Numbered from the stretch's first letter, positions 10,246-20,897 are shown. The stretch: 64,000 nucleotides of DNA from Adiantum capillus-veneris (GCA_014529385.2 CM043958.1:86624525-86688524), one strand, 5' to 3'. The notes: generated from the sequence alone by a model not told the origin. Translations and numbers: made by a program.

Positions 10246-12618
10246 TCATAAGTATGTAAGCATAGCACATGAGTCCAAGAGAAGGGATTATTTCATCCCA
10301 ATTTCTATAGAGTTTTAACATGCACAAGGGTACTAATCAAAAGGAACATACACATATTAATTAGCTAGAAAAGGGTTTGCTATATCAATGACAAATATGG
10401 GGTTTTAAATTAGACGACATCAAGATATAGAAGAGTCCAATGTACATGATGTAACAAGGGGGGCACGTGGTTGAAAGCTTGTGAAAATACAAGAAGAGGG
10501 AGAGATAGAAGAGGCAATGCTCTCAGAAGCCCTGCACCGCTCACAAAAGGAGAAAACACAACATGTTGAACCAGGGTGACAAGAAACTTTCGTTTGTCCA
10601 ATGTCACTAGATGGCATAAGGGTAGGTACATTTTCTATCATGATGCAGCTCAACCCAAGGTCATGAATGCGATGCGTACGTTTATTCACTCAAGGGGAAT
10701 AAAATCAATTTGAGCCCAAACTCCCAAAAATGAATGAAGGAGAGGGTAAGGATTTGGCCAAGAATACTATCAAGTGAATACGACCACCTTCATGACACTA
10801 AGAAGTGACATGCTCATCAACCACTATTACAAACAAGGAAATTTATGAATGAGCCCACTGAAGAAAATGCTAATATTGTAGCAATGGTGAAGATGCTATC
10901 TAGAATCAGTGGCTAGTAAGGGAAGGCATGCAATTACACAAGCAATGACAACCACTTCAGTGTTTCAAGTGTGAATTTTAGCCCTAAAAGATAATAGTGC
11001 ATCTTTGTGTCTCAAGACATTCTTTGTGGTTGCTATGCTCTATACAAAAGAAAAGAGAGGCAATGGAAGGCTATCACATGTGATGTGATGGGGATTGCCA
11101 GAAACAAAGGTTTGTAGAGAAGCTCATTCTGAGCAAGGAGGAGTTAGAAGATGAGAATAGACCTCTAAGGGTAGAGTTGGAGGCCTTGCAAATAGAAAAT
11201 AAATGAGAATCAAAGAAAACGCAAGATGCTCCAAAAAAGAAACAAGTGGATCAAGTCTAGTCCACTCGAGGGGAAACAAGAACTACAACTATTGTACATG
11301 CACACGCAAAGCATAAACAAGATTGACATAAAAAATCAAAGCAACTATACCTAAACAAGAAGCATTTTGTCTTCTTGTACATGTCTCCCCATAGTTTCCA
11401 TCTCAACACAAAGCAAATCAAGGCTTCGATTCATCTTAGGATTGGCCCAACACATTGCCCATGTGCTTGAAGGAGCTAGCCATGTATAGATTAAAACTTC
11501 CCTCGGATCCTCACATCGTCTCCAAGGGAGTATTGTAATGGTATGTCTCCTAGAATCTCTTTCATGCTTGTGAGATAACATCTTTGCAATGGAATGTCAT
11601 TATTATTCCACTGGCTATTGTCTCCCTTTTATCTTTTTGATTGGGAATGGATGCTTAATAACTTGATTGATGCTTAATCTTGTGTAAGTGAAGTGTGTCA
11701 AGGTGGTCATATTTTCTCATTTGCCTCTTCAAAGGTGTTACCATTTATAGTGGCAGTGCCTTACATGGATTGGCACCATCATATCCTTATAAATGTGTAG
11801 ACATACATTTCAATAGTGGTACACATCATGTGCATAGTGCACAAACAAGAGTGGGCACAAACAAGAAAACTCCCTAAAAGATTGAAAACAAACGACAAGA
11901 AAGGTTGTGCTTTTGTTGACCAACTGTACAAGACACTCTGGTTACAAGATGACAATCGCGCCAAAGAGACATGGAATCATTTAATCATATTAATCACGCC
12001 AAAGACAAGGAAGCTGCAATTGAAAATGAGGAGTGCATGGTTGAGATCATTTGTGTCTTATCATTAACATTTCTTCGTGAATCGGATAAGAATCAGTGAA
12101 ATTTCTGCATCCATAACATTCTGATTGACAATGTGACAAGGTGAAAGGCTACTCGTGTGGCTTAGGGCCAACATATAACAAGGTCAAGACATCAATTCAA
12201 AATCAAGACACATTCCTAAACTCTTTACTCTACGTCATTTGCTACCGACATGAACCTTGGGAAAGGCTCGACCTCATAATGTAAAACTAGTTTAAAGTAG
12301 GGCAAGACAAGGAAGGAGGTCCAGGTAGAGGAGGTGGTTGCTATGTTAACAAAAGCCACGGGAAGCAGAAGTTGGTAGATGAACTAGTCAAGAAGAGATG
12401 GAAAAGGATGCTAGCATCGGGACAAAAGCAAGTCGCATGTGTCCATGGAAAAGATCAAACGATAAGAAGGCAATAAAACTACTACGCATAACCAAGAAAG
12501 AACATAAGTGATGCTACAAGGTTTTTTGTTATGCAACACATGAGGATCCTTACTTCTGCCTACGAAACCATGGTTTGGTGACAATATAAATCTAGTGAAT
12601 TCAAATGTGTGAAATCAC
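10061..12618. other. Intergenic, no gene recognised; G30 run at 10213-10242
   Basis: I see no supported gene. The stretch begins with the other half of the Copia-B target site. At 10201-10242 there is T7C5 followed by an uninterrupted run of 30 G. The short frames at 10410-10689, 11351-11581 and 11816-12067 show no motif, are not conserved with anything else here, and are not called. Confidence 0.5.
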
Positions 12619-12699
12619 ATGAATATTTATCTTAAAAGATCTATAGATTGTGAAGTGAAAACTCCTAGCTATGTAGACATAAGAGATGACATTGCTATA

Positions 12700-12880
12700 C
12701 CTCTACATGTGCATGTATCAATCGTGTCATTGTCCATGGCAAATAGAAATTTGAAGCAACTGTCTTATGTAACATTCATTGATGACAACACACGCAAGGT
12801 CCCTCTCAAGCATCAAAAGAGAGACCTTCACAAAAAGCTTCTGCCATGGTAGAAACCAAAAGTCCCTTTAGAACGCTTTT
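12700..12880 (+). pseudogene. Copia integrase scrap
   Basis: In the 12619-12852 frame the sequence HVHVSIVSLSMANRNLKQ followed by LSYVTFIDDNTRKV (about 12760-12800) fits the Copia integrase core around its first Asp (VHxDVxGPxxxxSxGGxxYxxTFIDD). PLKHQKRDL matches the next segment. No flanking pol or LTR is visible. It is a relic too short to place in a family. Confidence 0.55.
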
Positions 12881-13091
12881 AGCACAAACCAAAAATCTAT
12901 ACGCGTAAGCGAGAACAGAGCAATTAATCCTGGGAATCAAAAAACAAGTTTTGCCAATTTCATGTTAGTTCCTAGGAACCTGTGTATTAAACCTTTTTCT
13001 AGGGTATAATCCATAAGAGGATTTCTTTCTAAGCTTCTGTGATTAATAATGTTGTGCCTAGTTGTCCACCTATTGATCTAGGAGGTAACTT
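12881..13091. other. 3' flank of the argininosuccinate synthase gene
   Basis: A 210-bp stretch directly downstream of the stop codon, read on the minus strand. It is the probable 3' UTR; no strong poly(A) signal stands out by eye. Confidence 0.35.
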
Positions 13092-13647
13092 TTAAAGGTT
13101 GTGCTGTTGCATTGCTCGGACTCTCATTGGCAGCCCGTACAACCGAATGAATCCAGCTGCATCCGCTTGATTGTAAATGCCACTACCCTCTTCAAATGAC
13201 GATATATCTTCACGATACAGGCTAAAAGGACTCTTTCTGCTGGTTACATTCACAGAGCCCTTGAACAATTTCAAAATAACAGACCCTGTTGTTGTTGCGG
13301 ACACCTTTTCCATAAATGCATCTAAAGACTCTCTCAGGGGGTCAAACCACCTACCCGCATACACTAACTCCGCATATTTGATGGCTAATGTGTCTTTCAG
13401 TTGCATAGTCTCTCTATCCAAGGTCAATGATTCTAGCTCCCGCACTGCTGTTGTTAGTATAGTTCCGCCGGGAGTTTCATAAACACCCCTACTTTTCATG
13501 CCAACCAATCGATTCTCAACCATATCGATACGACCAATACCGTGACGTCCTCCCACTTCATTCAATGCTGCAAGAAGGTTGGCTGGTGACAAACGCTCTC
13601 CATTGTGTGAGACAGGAATCCCAGCCTCAATACCAATCTCCAAATAC
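13092..13647 (-). CDS. Argininosuccinate synthase exon 7 (last)
   Basis: 184 codons plus TAA, the whole C-terminal domain from [12 protein letters not shown] through [52 protein letters not shown] and [18 protein letters not shown] to a short tail MQQHNL. The acceptor TTGTGCAG| at 13648-13655 rules out the longer frame starting at 13745, whose first 33 residues are intron translation. Confidence 0.95.
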
Positions 13648-13745
13648 CTGCACAAATTAAGAACTGTTGAGAACTTCACAAATGGGCCGCCATTGGGAGT
13701 AGTGAGATCTAACACATACTTGCTTGTGTGCATATACCTAAACAT

Positions 13746-13782
<37 letters not shown>

Positions 13783-14051
13783 GTAACGTCGTAGGAAACT
13801 ATCCCAAGAGACCTTAAAGATCTAGCCGACGAGGAGAGTTGAACTCAAGACCTGTTATTTAAGAGGGAAATGGCATAACCAATTTACCACACTTGGGTGA
13901 TAGAAAGGTTATACCATTTTCCTCTTTTTATTAGCACACACACTCACACCCACACACACACCCAAGAAGAAGAGAGTTTTAACGTCGTAGGAAACTATCC
14001 CAAGAGACCTTAAAGATCTAGCCGACGAGGAGAGTTGAACTCAAGACCTGT

Positions 14052-14122
<71 letters not shown>

Positions 14123-15932
14123 TGAAATGAAATGAAATGTTATATTAACGTCTTCAAAAGGCCAGAATGACCTATGAGACCAAACTATGACCTATGAGAC
14201 CAAACTGATACAAAAGTGGTGAATCTGTTACAATGTCTGGGTGCCTTAGTACTAAAGTACTAAGTGTGAAAGTGTGAAAGTAAATGTGAAAAAAAAAAAC
14301 TAAATACAAAGTATTAAATAAACTTCTTAGGAGCATTCTGGGTGTCTGGCTAGAATGCTTCTAATCCTTTGTTGTAGTCTCCTCCGGTGAAGTGTGCTTC
14401 TGCATCTTGGTCGTGGTCGTCTCGATTTCCTAAGCTCAATCGCTCTGTCAATTAGGGTGCCTTTGGTATGAATGTGGGTACTCCTTTGTGTTGGCTGCTG
14501 GCCTCTTGCTTCCCCTTCCACTCCTGCTTCTCTCGATCCGAAGAAATCTGTGATCTGCCTCTGAGGCTGTAGTGCTCTTTGTCTTCTCATTAGATTATCC
14601 CTGTGCCGATGTAGTTCCAGTAGGTACAAGCCTAAGCATTTTTTATCTTGGTATTGCATGATTCTATCTAGAGGTCCAAAGCCTTCTTTAAAGAGGCAAT
14701 GAAAACGCCCACGTATTTCATAGTATACTGTGCAGTGGCATATATAGTGTAATTCTATCTCCGGCTCCATTCCGCATAACTTGCAAATTCTGCTCTCAAG
14801 TGGGATTCCCCTAAATCTGCCAAATTCAATTTCCAACTGGTGTGAGGATGTACGAATCTGACCAATAGCACATATCAAACCATGAGACAAGTGGGTATCC
14901 ATGTAACTCGGGCGAATCACAAATCCATCTTCAGATAGTTGTAGGAAGTTTTTTTTGTAGTCGGCCATCTTCGTGCCCAATTCTTGTGTAGGGTCTACCC
15001 ATGTCCTCTTAGTATCCAATTGTATAAGATCTTGTCGGATGATTTTATTAATCTCCGTTCGTGTAATTGCCAGTGATGGAGCCTCAAGAGAGTATTGGAA
15101 GGGGGGTAATCTTTCCATACTGAACCCGTGTCTCTGAAACCACGAGGACAGTTGCGCATACCAGCATGATGTATCCCCTTTCATTGCCAATTGTCGAGAG
15201 GATTCGAGGGCCAGTCTAGTATATCGGTCATTATTTGTATCCCACAAACCACGTATAAAGGACACTGATCTGGTAAGAGCTTCAATTTCTATCGGAGGGG
15301 CCGTTAGTTCCGCTCGGGTAATCGCGTGTGGTACGGAGGCCTTGGCTCTAATCATTCGGGAAATCATAGATACCAAAGGTCTCTCCATTGACTTCCAATT
15401 ATCCTGATCCACAAATGGTCCCCAAATCTAGACCCCATAAAGCATAGCCAAAGCCACCACAGTATCAAAGAGCCAAAGTTTTGTTCGTGGTTCCTGAAAC
15501 TGCACTTGTGAACACATCCTCTCCAACCCTCCCAGGGCTGCAGAGGCTCTGGATAATCTAGCATCCGCTGCTTTCTCAAGAGTAAACTTCGCTCCTGCAA
15601 ATACCACCCCAAGGTATGTGTATGCATCTGTGTACTCTACTGTATCCTGGCCATATGCAAATGTAGGTGCCGATCTCCTAACCCACTGCGGTGTGGTGTT
15701 AAACACCATAACTTTGGTTTTACCCAAGTTTACCAACAGTCCACTGTCCTCTGTGAATTTATGTAATGCATCTAGCTGCCTCTGCATTTCATCTGGTGAT
15801 TCTGCTATCAATACAATATCATCTGCATACAACAACAAAGGGATCCATGACCCTGCAAGTTGAGCACCTCTGTCACCTTCTCTATCAATGTAATCTGATA
15901 CCTCATCTATGTACATACCAAATAAAGTAGGG

Positions 15933-15986
<54 letters not shown>

Positions 15987-18900
15987 CCTAGGGTTGACTT
16001 GCCAGGTGGAAACGTACGTAGTGTACAGCACGGATCCGTACGTAGTGTACGTAGTTCCGTATCGAAAAACTTTTATGTACGTCTCTCTCTTCTCTCTATA
16101 TACTGGAAAAACTTTTATGTACGTAAATATATGTATCTCTCTTCTCTCTCTATATATACTAAACAATGTTGAGCCGCCATTTTTGACATTTTAAAAAGAA
16201 TTTGAAGGCCAAAACTTAAACAGATACCTATCTACCACACTATTTGGAGAAGCATGGCGCCACACATCATCAATGGAGACTCACTTGAGAGACTAGTGGC
16301 TAGCCCAATAGCTACTAGCCATGTAGCACACTTAAAAATCAAGTTGTATTATCATGTGCTATAGATATCAGAACGTGGTTCCTTGGCAGTATTCCAAAAG
16401 TAAGGTACTAAGTTAAGTTTAAGTCCGGATGATCATCCCAAAACGGATGGTCAAACCGAATGGGTAAATCAGGTCACAAAGGAGATATCGTGTACCTATG
16501 TAAGCAAGAACAATCGGATTGGGAAGATTTTCTTCCAATCTTGGAATTCGCTTACAATAGTGTCAAGCATGTCTCTTCAGGGGTTCAATCCCTTACATTA
16601 ATGTATGGCTTTGAGCCTTGGCAGTATTCCAAAAGTAAGGTCCTAAAGTTAAGTTTAAGTCCGGCTGATCATCCCAAAACAGATGGTCAAACCTAATGGG
16701 TAGGGTAAATCAAGTTATAGAGGATATGTTGTGTACCTATGTAAGCAAGAAACAATCGTATTGGAAAGGTTTTCTTCCAATCTTGGAATTCGCTTACAAT
16801 AGTGCCAAGCATGTTTCTACACAGGTTCAATTCCTTCACGTTAATGTATGGCTTTGAGCCCCGTTCACCAATTTCGGCGGGTACGCGTCTAAATATTAAA
16901 CAAGCACAAAATAGATATCGAAAAAAACGCTAATGACAAATGAAGGTTGGTTACTTTTGAAGAAGGTGGTCAAGTTTTTCTACGTAAATCGGAACATTCC
17001 GAAAGTCCCAAGATTGGTCCAATTCCGAAGTTATCTCCTCGTTATTGTGGTCCATTCAAGGTCATAAAACGCATTGGTGAAGCAGCCTACAAGTTGAATT
17101 TTCCATCCTCTTCAAGTGTGCATCCATTGTTTCAGCTAATCGTTTGAGGAAATGGCTACACACTGATGATGATGTTGTGGACCCAGATGTTTGGTCGATT
17201 TTATCTAACCGCCAAGTTTACCTCATGAACTAGAACGTATTGGGGTCCTACCTCATGTCGGCCTACGGGTTACGTCTACCTCGAATACGGCTGGGTATAG
17301 CCACAAACAACCCTCACTCCCTGAACTACACTTGGGAGATACTAGCGAATAGAAGATAAAACTCTAACAATGTTATCATCAAAGAACGTGCCCACATACT
17401 GTCTATGCTCTTGAGCATCATCAAAAACTCATACAACCCAAAGGACATCCTGAACACGTGCTTGTATACATCTCCAAGAACGATCTTGACATGATGATAG
17501 CCACTTTTAAGCTTGATTCCACTGAAACAAATAAAACCATGTAATTGATCAAGTATATCATCGACCCAAGGTAATGGAAACCTGGTCTTGATAATAACAT
17601 TATTAACAGCCCATTAGTCCTCCAAGATCTGCGTTTCTTCTGCACTAGCACTAGAGATAAAAAAGGTGAAGAACTAGGTTGGATCAAGGCCTTTTTCCTC
17701 AAGTCATTGACTTGACACATGAATTCTTCTTGTTAAGCTCTACTCACTCTCTATATTTGTTGGTTCGAAGAGGTTATCCCTGGAATCAAGTCGATGGTAT
17801 GATCTTCTAGCTGCTAGGTAACTCGCCAGGTCAGCCCTGTAAGAAACAATCTCCAAGAGACTAAAGGAAAATGAGAGGCTTTGACTAACTCTATTAACAA
17901 AGTTGAATCCTCAAGTAAAAAGAATTCATTTCATTAATTTGAAGAAGGAAGAAGCCAATACAATATGGACTCACTCGCCCTTAGGTTTTACATCTAAGAA
18001 CACATCAGGGGGGGAGGGATCTGCTGAAAATAGCAAGCATCCCTACTGCATAGCTTGTGTAGCAGTCTTTGGCAGAGACTATTTCGTCAACATGGGAATC
18101 CTTGGCAGCAAAATTGTCTGTTCAGATTTTAAGATGAACAAGCAGCATCAAGCCCCCTTTCCCAAGGAGGCACTACACAGAACCTTGAGACCTCTTCCAC
18201 TCATACAATATAGCTTATGTGGTCCTAAATATAACTTCACAGAACCTGAAAACTCTTGCACTGGATTGGCTCAAGACAGTTAAGAAAGCTCAAAATTCAA
18301 AGAACATTCACGAACAAAGATTATATCAAACTAGCTCGATAAACTTCAAAACTATCATGCAAATTTTACTTACTCAGGCGTATCTGGGGCGTCCTCAGGA
18401 TCTACAGTCATAACGTACATGTCCTTTTTTGGTTCATTTTCTGGATTCTCCAGAATATCTCCCTGGCACATAAACAGTGTATCAAGAACTTTGTTCAAAA
18501 AAGTGAATTTCAATGCTTTCATATGTTGGATTGCATTACCTCGTGGCTGATGTGCCACAGGTTACGGTCCCTGCTATAAATGCTTTTCTTTGTGACAGGA
18601 ACTGGCACATGATGCTTCTTTGCATACTCTACTGCATCTTCACGACCTCGTATATCCCACTCTCTCCAAGGAGCTACAACAGCTAGCTTTGGATCGAGGG
18701 CAAAAAATGTAAGCTCAAATCGGACCTGAAAAAAAAAATGATGTTTAGCATGGCATTACTGTGGGCAGGAAATGAACAAGAGTAAAAACATTTGAAGATA
18801 TTCACATTGTGCCCAAAATATCCATAACTAAACCTGATCATTGCCCTTGCCAGTGCAGCCATGAGAGACAGCATCTGCACCAACCTCCTTGGCAACATCT

Positions 18901-20876
18901 ACCATGGCCTACAAAATCCTCCAAGAATTGCAGCATCCACAGATCAAACTTGTGTTATCAGGAAACTGCCAGCTAAATTACAAAAACCAACTCATAGAAG
19001 ACATCCCAAGCAGAGTAAAATAAGCACCCTTACCTAACACCCTTTTATATATATATGTATATATATCTTTCGACCATCAACAAACCATGAGAAAGAAGGT
19101 TTCCAAATAGACAACAAGAAAAGAACAAGTTAATCACCTACAGACCCAAAGAGAGGTCCTCTGGATGTCCTGACTACAAAGAGCGAGTTACTTGAAATTT
19201 ACCAGACAAATAGCCCAATCCTGTAGACATTGTGCCCTGTCATGCTATAGATAAACCATGATGCACTAGGCAAAAAGAATCCAATCCCATACGATAGCTT
19301 GACGCAGTATCTTATAATGAGTGAGTGAGTGAGTCGACTTTCCTAGTTACATCCTATCATACATGTGGTTGTATTTTGTTTTTCCCGATGAAAAGTCTTT
19401 AGCACAAATGTGTTTGTGTTTGCAAGGCATTTCACTCTAGCAGGACTCATCTAATTTTGGTCCGGGTTCTAGCCTATGATCATGGCCCGTCATGCTTTAG
19501 ATGTATAATGATACGCTTGGCAACAGATAATCCAAACCCATAAAAACAGAGGGACGCAGCATCTTATAATGAGAGAGTGAGAGAACGAGTAAGTTGCCTT
19601 TCCTATAACTGGCCCCATCCATGTTCCATCAAATCAAACATGTTGTTATGTTTTCTTTTTCCCAATGAGAGTCTTAGCACAAAATGTATTTGTTTAAATG
19701 AAAGTAATATTTCAAATCAAAATTCAATGTATGCAAGCCACTTTGCTCTAGCTGGACTCTTCCTTGATTTTGGTTCAGGTTCTAACCTAGGATAGTCCTT
19801 TTTTTGAGCTATAAAGATTTCAGCCTCCCCCTCAACTCTGGAAAATGATAAACAACATTTAAATTACTTTACAGATAAACTTCATTTACTCACCGTTTGA
19901 TTTGGTTTTTCCACCCTTCAAATGTCTATATCCCTTGTCCTTCTATTTGTAGGCTATTGTTCACTGTTGATAATTTCAAAAGTAAAATACTTTACTAGCA
20001 ATAGCTCCTCATTATGTAATGAAAATGTTTTCCCCTTTTCTTTAAGAGCCATCAAATTGGAGATTCACAGTACTCATGCAACTGTTTAAAACAACTCATG
20101 AAGAACTTCATAAGTTTTAGAGCAACATCACAATGTTTTAAGGTCTATTTGGTGAAAGAATTCAGGCAGACGAGGACAGAGTAAACAGACAGTCATAGAA
20201 TAGGAAATCTCCAACATATAAATGTCTTTCTAGTATTCACACTTCTATCCTTCAAAAGTTAACAGCCAATACTTAAAACCAGTCAGCAAGAGCATGCAAG
20301 AGATGAGAACATATTATTTGACCTTCGCTATGACTGGACGTGCCATAGAAGTGCCAAGCAGATACTTTCTTTCATAAACTGCTCCTGCTCGCAGACAGGG
20401 AAAAACAAAATCTCTCACAAATTCTTCTTTCAGATCCTTGATAAACAATTGACTGGCCCCAGAAGCCTTTGCTTTTGCTTCAAGACCATCTGTTTCACCA
20501 TTCCCCTGCAGTACCCAAATACCAGCATAGGTTTTTCATCAAAGCATAGCTTTCAGTGCACAAAAAGCAGTGGCCACGGCTTCCAAACAAAGTGACTTAC
20601 TTGGCCAACATCAGCTGTGAAACATATGACCTCACAACCATAGTTTTCTCTGGGAAATGCATGCATAAGGAATGTGAGACTGTATTGTAACAAAGTTAAT
20701 TTCTGACTGAAAAAAGTTAAAATATCCTACCTCAGCCATGGGACAATCACCGAAGTATCCAGCCCACCACTGTAAGCTAAAACAACCTTATTTAATTTGC
20801 CTCGAATTCCACAACTTGTTGATGTTAGAGAGGGTGTTACGGAAGCAGACTTTGTAGTGTCCTCAGTCAGAACCAT
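13092..20876 (-). CDS. Argininosuccinate synthase, seven coding exons
   Basis: The enzyme joins citrulline and aspartate using ATP to give argininosuccinate, the penultimate step of arginine synthesis; in plants it is plastid-located. Joined exons (20876-20731, 20649-20601, 20505-20323, 18908-18834, 18725-18540, 18462-18374, 13647-13092) total 1284 bp, giving 427 residues with no stop. All six introns are GT-AG and all phases agree. Motifs: P-loop [10 protein letters not shown] (residues 34-43), [55 protein letters not shown] and [16 protein letters not shown]. Bacterial and animal enzymes are about 400-412 residues, so the catalytic chain is complete. Plant enzymes carry a further N-terminal transit peptide, not found here. 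The ATG at 20876 may be internal to an exon with an acceptor at 20885 (TTGTTGTAG); any first exon would lie beyond the LINE pair at 20974-28264. Confidence 0.95.
13750..13780. repeat. (GA)n microsatellite
   Basis: 31 bp of uninterrupted GA. Read on the minus strand it is the (CT)n that follows the 3' end of SINE copy S1. Confidence 0.95.
13781..13905 (-). mobile_element. SINE copy S1 (tRNA-derived head, LINE-like tail)
   Basis: In minus sense the element begins near CACCCAAGTGTGGTAAA, with an A box GTGGTAAATTGG (13879-13890) and, 33 bp further, a B box GAGTTCAACTC (13836-13846): internal Pol III promoter spacing as in a tRNA. A body follows (CTAGATCTTTAAGGTCTCTT, GGGATAGTTTCC). The 3' end is CTACGACGTTACAA directly followed by (CT)15. 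A tRNA gene is excluded by the long body and poor stem pairing. The tail matches the LINE at 24180, suggesting it borrows that LINE's machinery. Confidence 0.75.
13977..14054 (-). mobile_element. SINE copy S2, 5'-truncated
   Basis: Near-identical to the 3' 80 bp of S1, same orientation, ending CTACGACGTTAAAACTCTC then TTCTTCTT and a (TG)-rich tract. It is truncated just upstream of the B box, where it meets (GA)n at 14056. The truncation point at a CT tract mirrors the LINE copies. Confidence 0.75.
14056..14120. repeat. (GA)n microsatellite between SINE S2 and LINE-2
   Basis: 65 bp of GA; in minus sense the (CT)n tail following the LINE-2 3' end. Confidence 0.95.
14327..15412 (-). pseudogene. 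LINE-2 C-terminal domain with zinc motif and PIP-box
   Basis: A 361-codon frame. [20 protein letters not shown] matches LINE-1 and LINE-3 downstream of RT. A zinc-binding pattern [19 protein letters not shown] (CxxC...H...C) lies near residue 210. Near residue 285 stands QRQITDFF (14540-14563), a canonical PCNA-interacting motif (Qxx[ILM]xx[FY][FY]). The tail is Arg-rich ([15 protein letters not shown]), like the other copies. Intact except for its join to the RT frame. Confidence 0.85.
15428..15916 (-). pseudogene. LINE-2 reverse transcriptase, C-terminal part
   Basis: 162 codons starting [14 protein letters not shown], right after the truncated RT motif. The catalytic [17 protein letters not shown] (YADD) is intact at about 15815-15850, followed by [15 protein letters not shown] and YTYLGVVF, the RT palm end and thumb. 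It ends at a stop at about 15428 next to the expected YGVxVWGP segment and continues in another frame at 15412. Confidence 0.85.
15939..15984. repeat. (GA)n microsatellite at the LINE-2 5' junction
   Basis: 46 bp of GA directly at the truncation point of LINE-2, the same motif as at its 3' side. Confidence 0.95.
15985..16170. repeat. Short direct repeats, GTACGTA-rich
   Basis: CGTACGTAGTGTAC appears twice (about 16013-16051). The block GAAAAACTTTTATGTACGT followed by CTCTCTTCTCTCT and TATATA occurs twice (about 16063-16105 and 16106-16160). No coding content. Confidence 0.7.
16383..17150 (+). pseudogene. Gypsy integrase scrap with a tandem duplication
   Basis: A ~236-bp unit occurs twice head to tail (16383-16617 and 16618-16860). 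Both begin TTGGCAGTATTCCAAAAGTA and end ATGTATGGCTTTGAGCC. Each encodes the end of a Gypsy integrase core: [32 protein letters not shown] and LMYGFEP. Downstream, 16947-17147 encodes [15 protein letters not shown] and [20 protein letters not shown], the C-terminal integrase domain, ending at VHPLF. No chromodomain follows. It lies in host intron 6, antisense to the gene. Confidence 0.8.
17421..17720 (-). pseudogene. Gypsy reverse transcriptase scrap
   Basis: 99 codons in minus sense. [18 protein letters not shown] then [12 protein letters not shown] matches the start of Gypsy RT ([29 protein letters not shown]). With shifted frames the [16 protein letters not shown] and [10 protein letters not shown] motifs follow. 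It is opposite in orientation to the integrase scrap 300 bp away, so the two are either separate insertions or an inversion. Confidence 0.7.
18374..18462 (-). CDS. Argininosuccinate synthase exon 6
   Basis: 89 bp, [20 protein letters not shown] then DPEDAPDTP. It ends in phase 2 (GA|GTAAGT), and the first G of exon 7 completes Glu, giving the family sequence PE-YLEIG. Confidence 0.94.
18540..18725 (-). CDS. Argininosuccinate synthase exon 5
   Basis: 62 codons, [20 protein letters not shown] to [15 protein letters not shown]. Acceptor follows a run of T (TTTTTTTTTCAG|); donor GAG|GTAATG. Intron 5 is 77 bp. Confidence 0.94.
18834..18908 (-). CDS. Argininosuccinate synthase exon 4
   Basis: 25 codons, [16 protein letters not shown] then GCTGKGNDQ, the substrate-contact loop. 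Acceptor TTTTGTAG|, donor CAG|GTTTAG. Intron 4 is 108 bp. Confidence 0.93.
18909..20322. repeat. Intron 3 of argininosuccinate synthase with a tandem duplication
   Basis: The intron holds two adjacent diverged copies of a 250-300 bp unit, about 19240-19489 and 19490-19795. Shared landmarks are GACGCAG(T/C)ATCTTATAATGAG, the GTCTTAGCACAAA segment and GGTTCTA(G/A)CCTA. The frame at 19577-19795 lies in unit 2 and is not a gene. A (TA)n patch lies near 19046-19069. Confidence 0.65.
20323..20505 (-). CDS. Argininosuccinate synthase exon 3
   Basis: 61 codons from [20 protein letters not shown] to [14 protein letters not shown]. Acceptor CCCTGCAG|, donor AAG|GTCAAA (non-consensus after GT). Intron 3 is 1414 bp. 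Confidence 0.93.
20601..20649 (-). CDS. Argininosuccinate synthase exon 2
   Basis: A 49-bp exon encoding [16 protein letters not shown], bounded by TTTCCCAG| and |GTAAGTC. Too short for an ORF scan, recovered from protein continuity and splice sites. Intron 2 is 95 bp. Confidence 0.93.
20731..20876 (-). CDS. Argininosuccinate synthase exon 1 (first recognised)
   Basis: Encodes the N-terminal linker and [20 protein letters not shown], containing the ATP-pyrophosphatase loop SGGLDTS. The donor is GAG|GTAGGA at 20730, phase 2. The upstream side is TTTTTTGTTGTAG, a credible splice acceptor, so this may be the second exon of the real gene. Intron 1 is 81 bp. Confidence 0.85.
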
Positions 20877-20891
20877 TTTTGGAACTACAAC

Positions 20892-20897
<6 letters not shown>

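Larger units (their letters stand above)
14121..15938 (-). mobile_element. LINE-2: 5'-truncated APE-type LINE
   Basis: A minus-strand LINE of the same family as LINE-1 and LINE-3. It begins inside the RT domain ([13 protein letters not shown]) directly against a (CT)n tract at 15939-15984. It ends with GACGTTAATATAACATTTCA and TTTCA repeats against (CT)n at 14056-14120. The 3' end is almost identical to that of LINE-3. The 3' UTR has a 20-bp direct repeat of GACCTATGAGACCAAACT at about 14169-14207. It lies in intron 6 of the host gene, same strand. Confidence 0.88.
13648..18373. other. Intron 6 of argininosuccinate synthase (4726 bp)
   Basis: Donor GTAAGT at 18373 and acceptor TTTGTGCAG at 13648. 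Its length comes from insertions: two SINE copies, a 5'-truncated LINE, two (GA)n tracts and Gypsy scraps in both orientations. The stretch 17730-18370 has no recognised feature; a 126-codon plus-strand frame at 17903-18283 lacks motifs. The reading frame across the intron is preserved, so the intron is presumably still spliced. Confidence 0.85.

Noticed and set aside
13648-13745. N-terminal extension [14 protein letters not shown]... of the last argininosuccinate synthase exon
   Set aside because: It lies upstream of a good splice acceptor, and exon 6 joins in phase exactly at 13647, giving the family sequence PEYLEIG.
13092-20876. Argininosuccinate synthase as a processed or dead pseudogene
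   Set aside because: It has introns, every splice site is GT-AG, phases agree and there is no stop in 427 codons.
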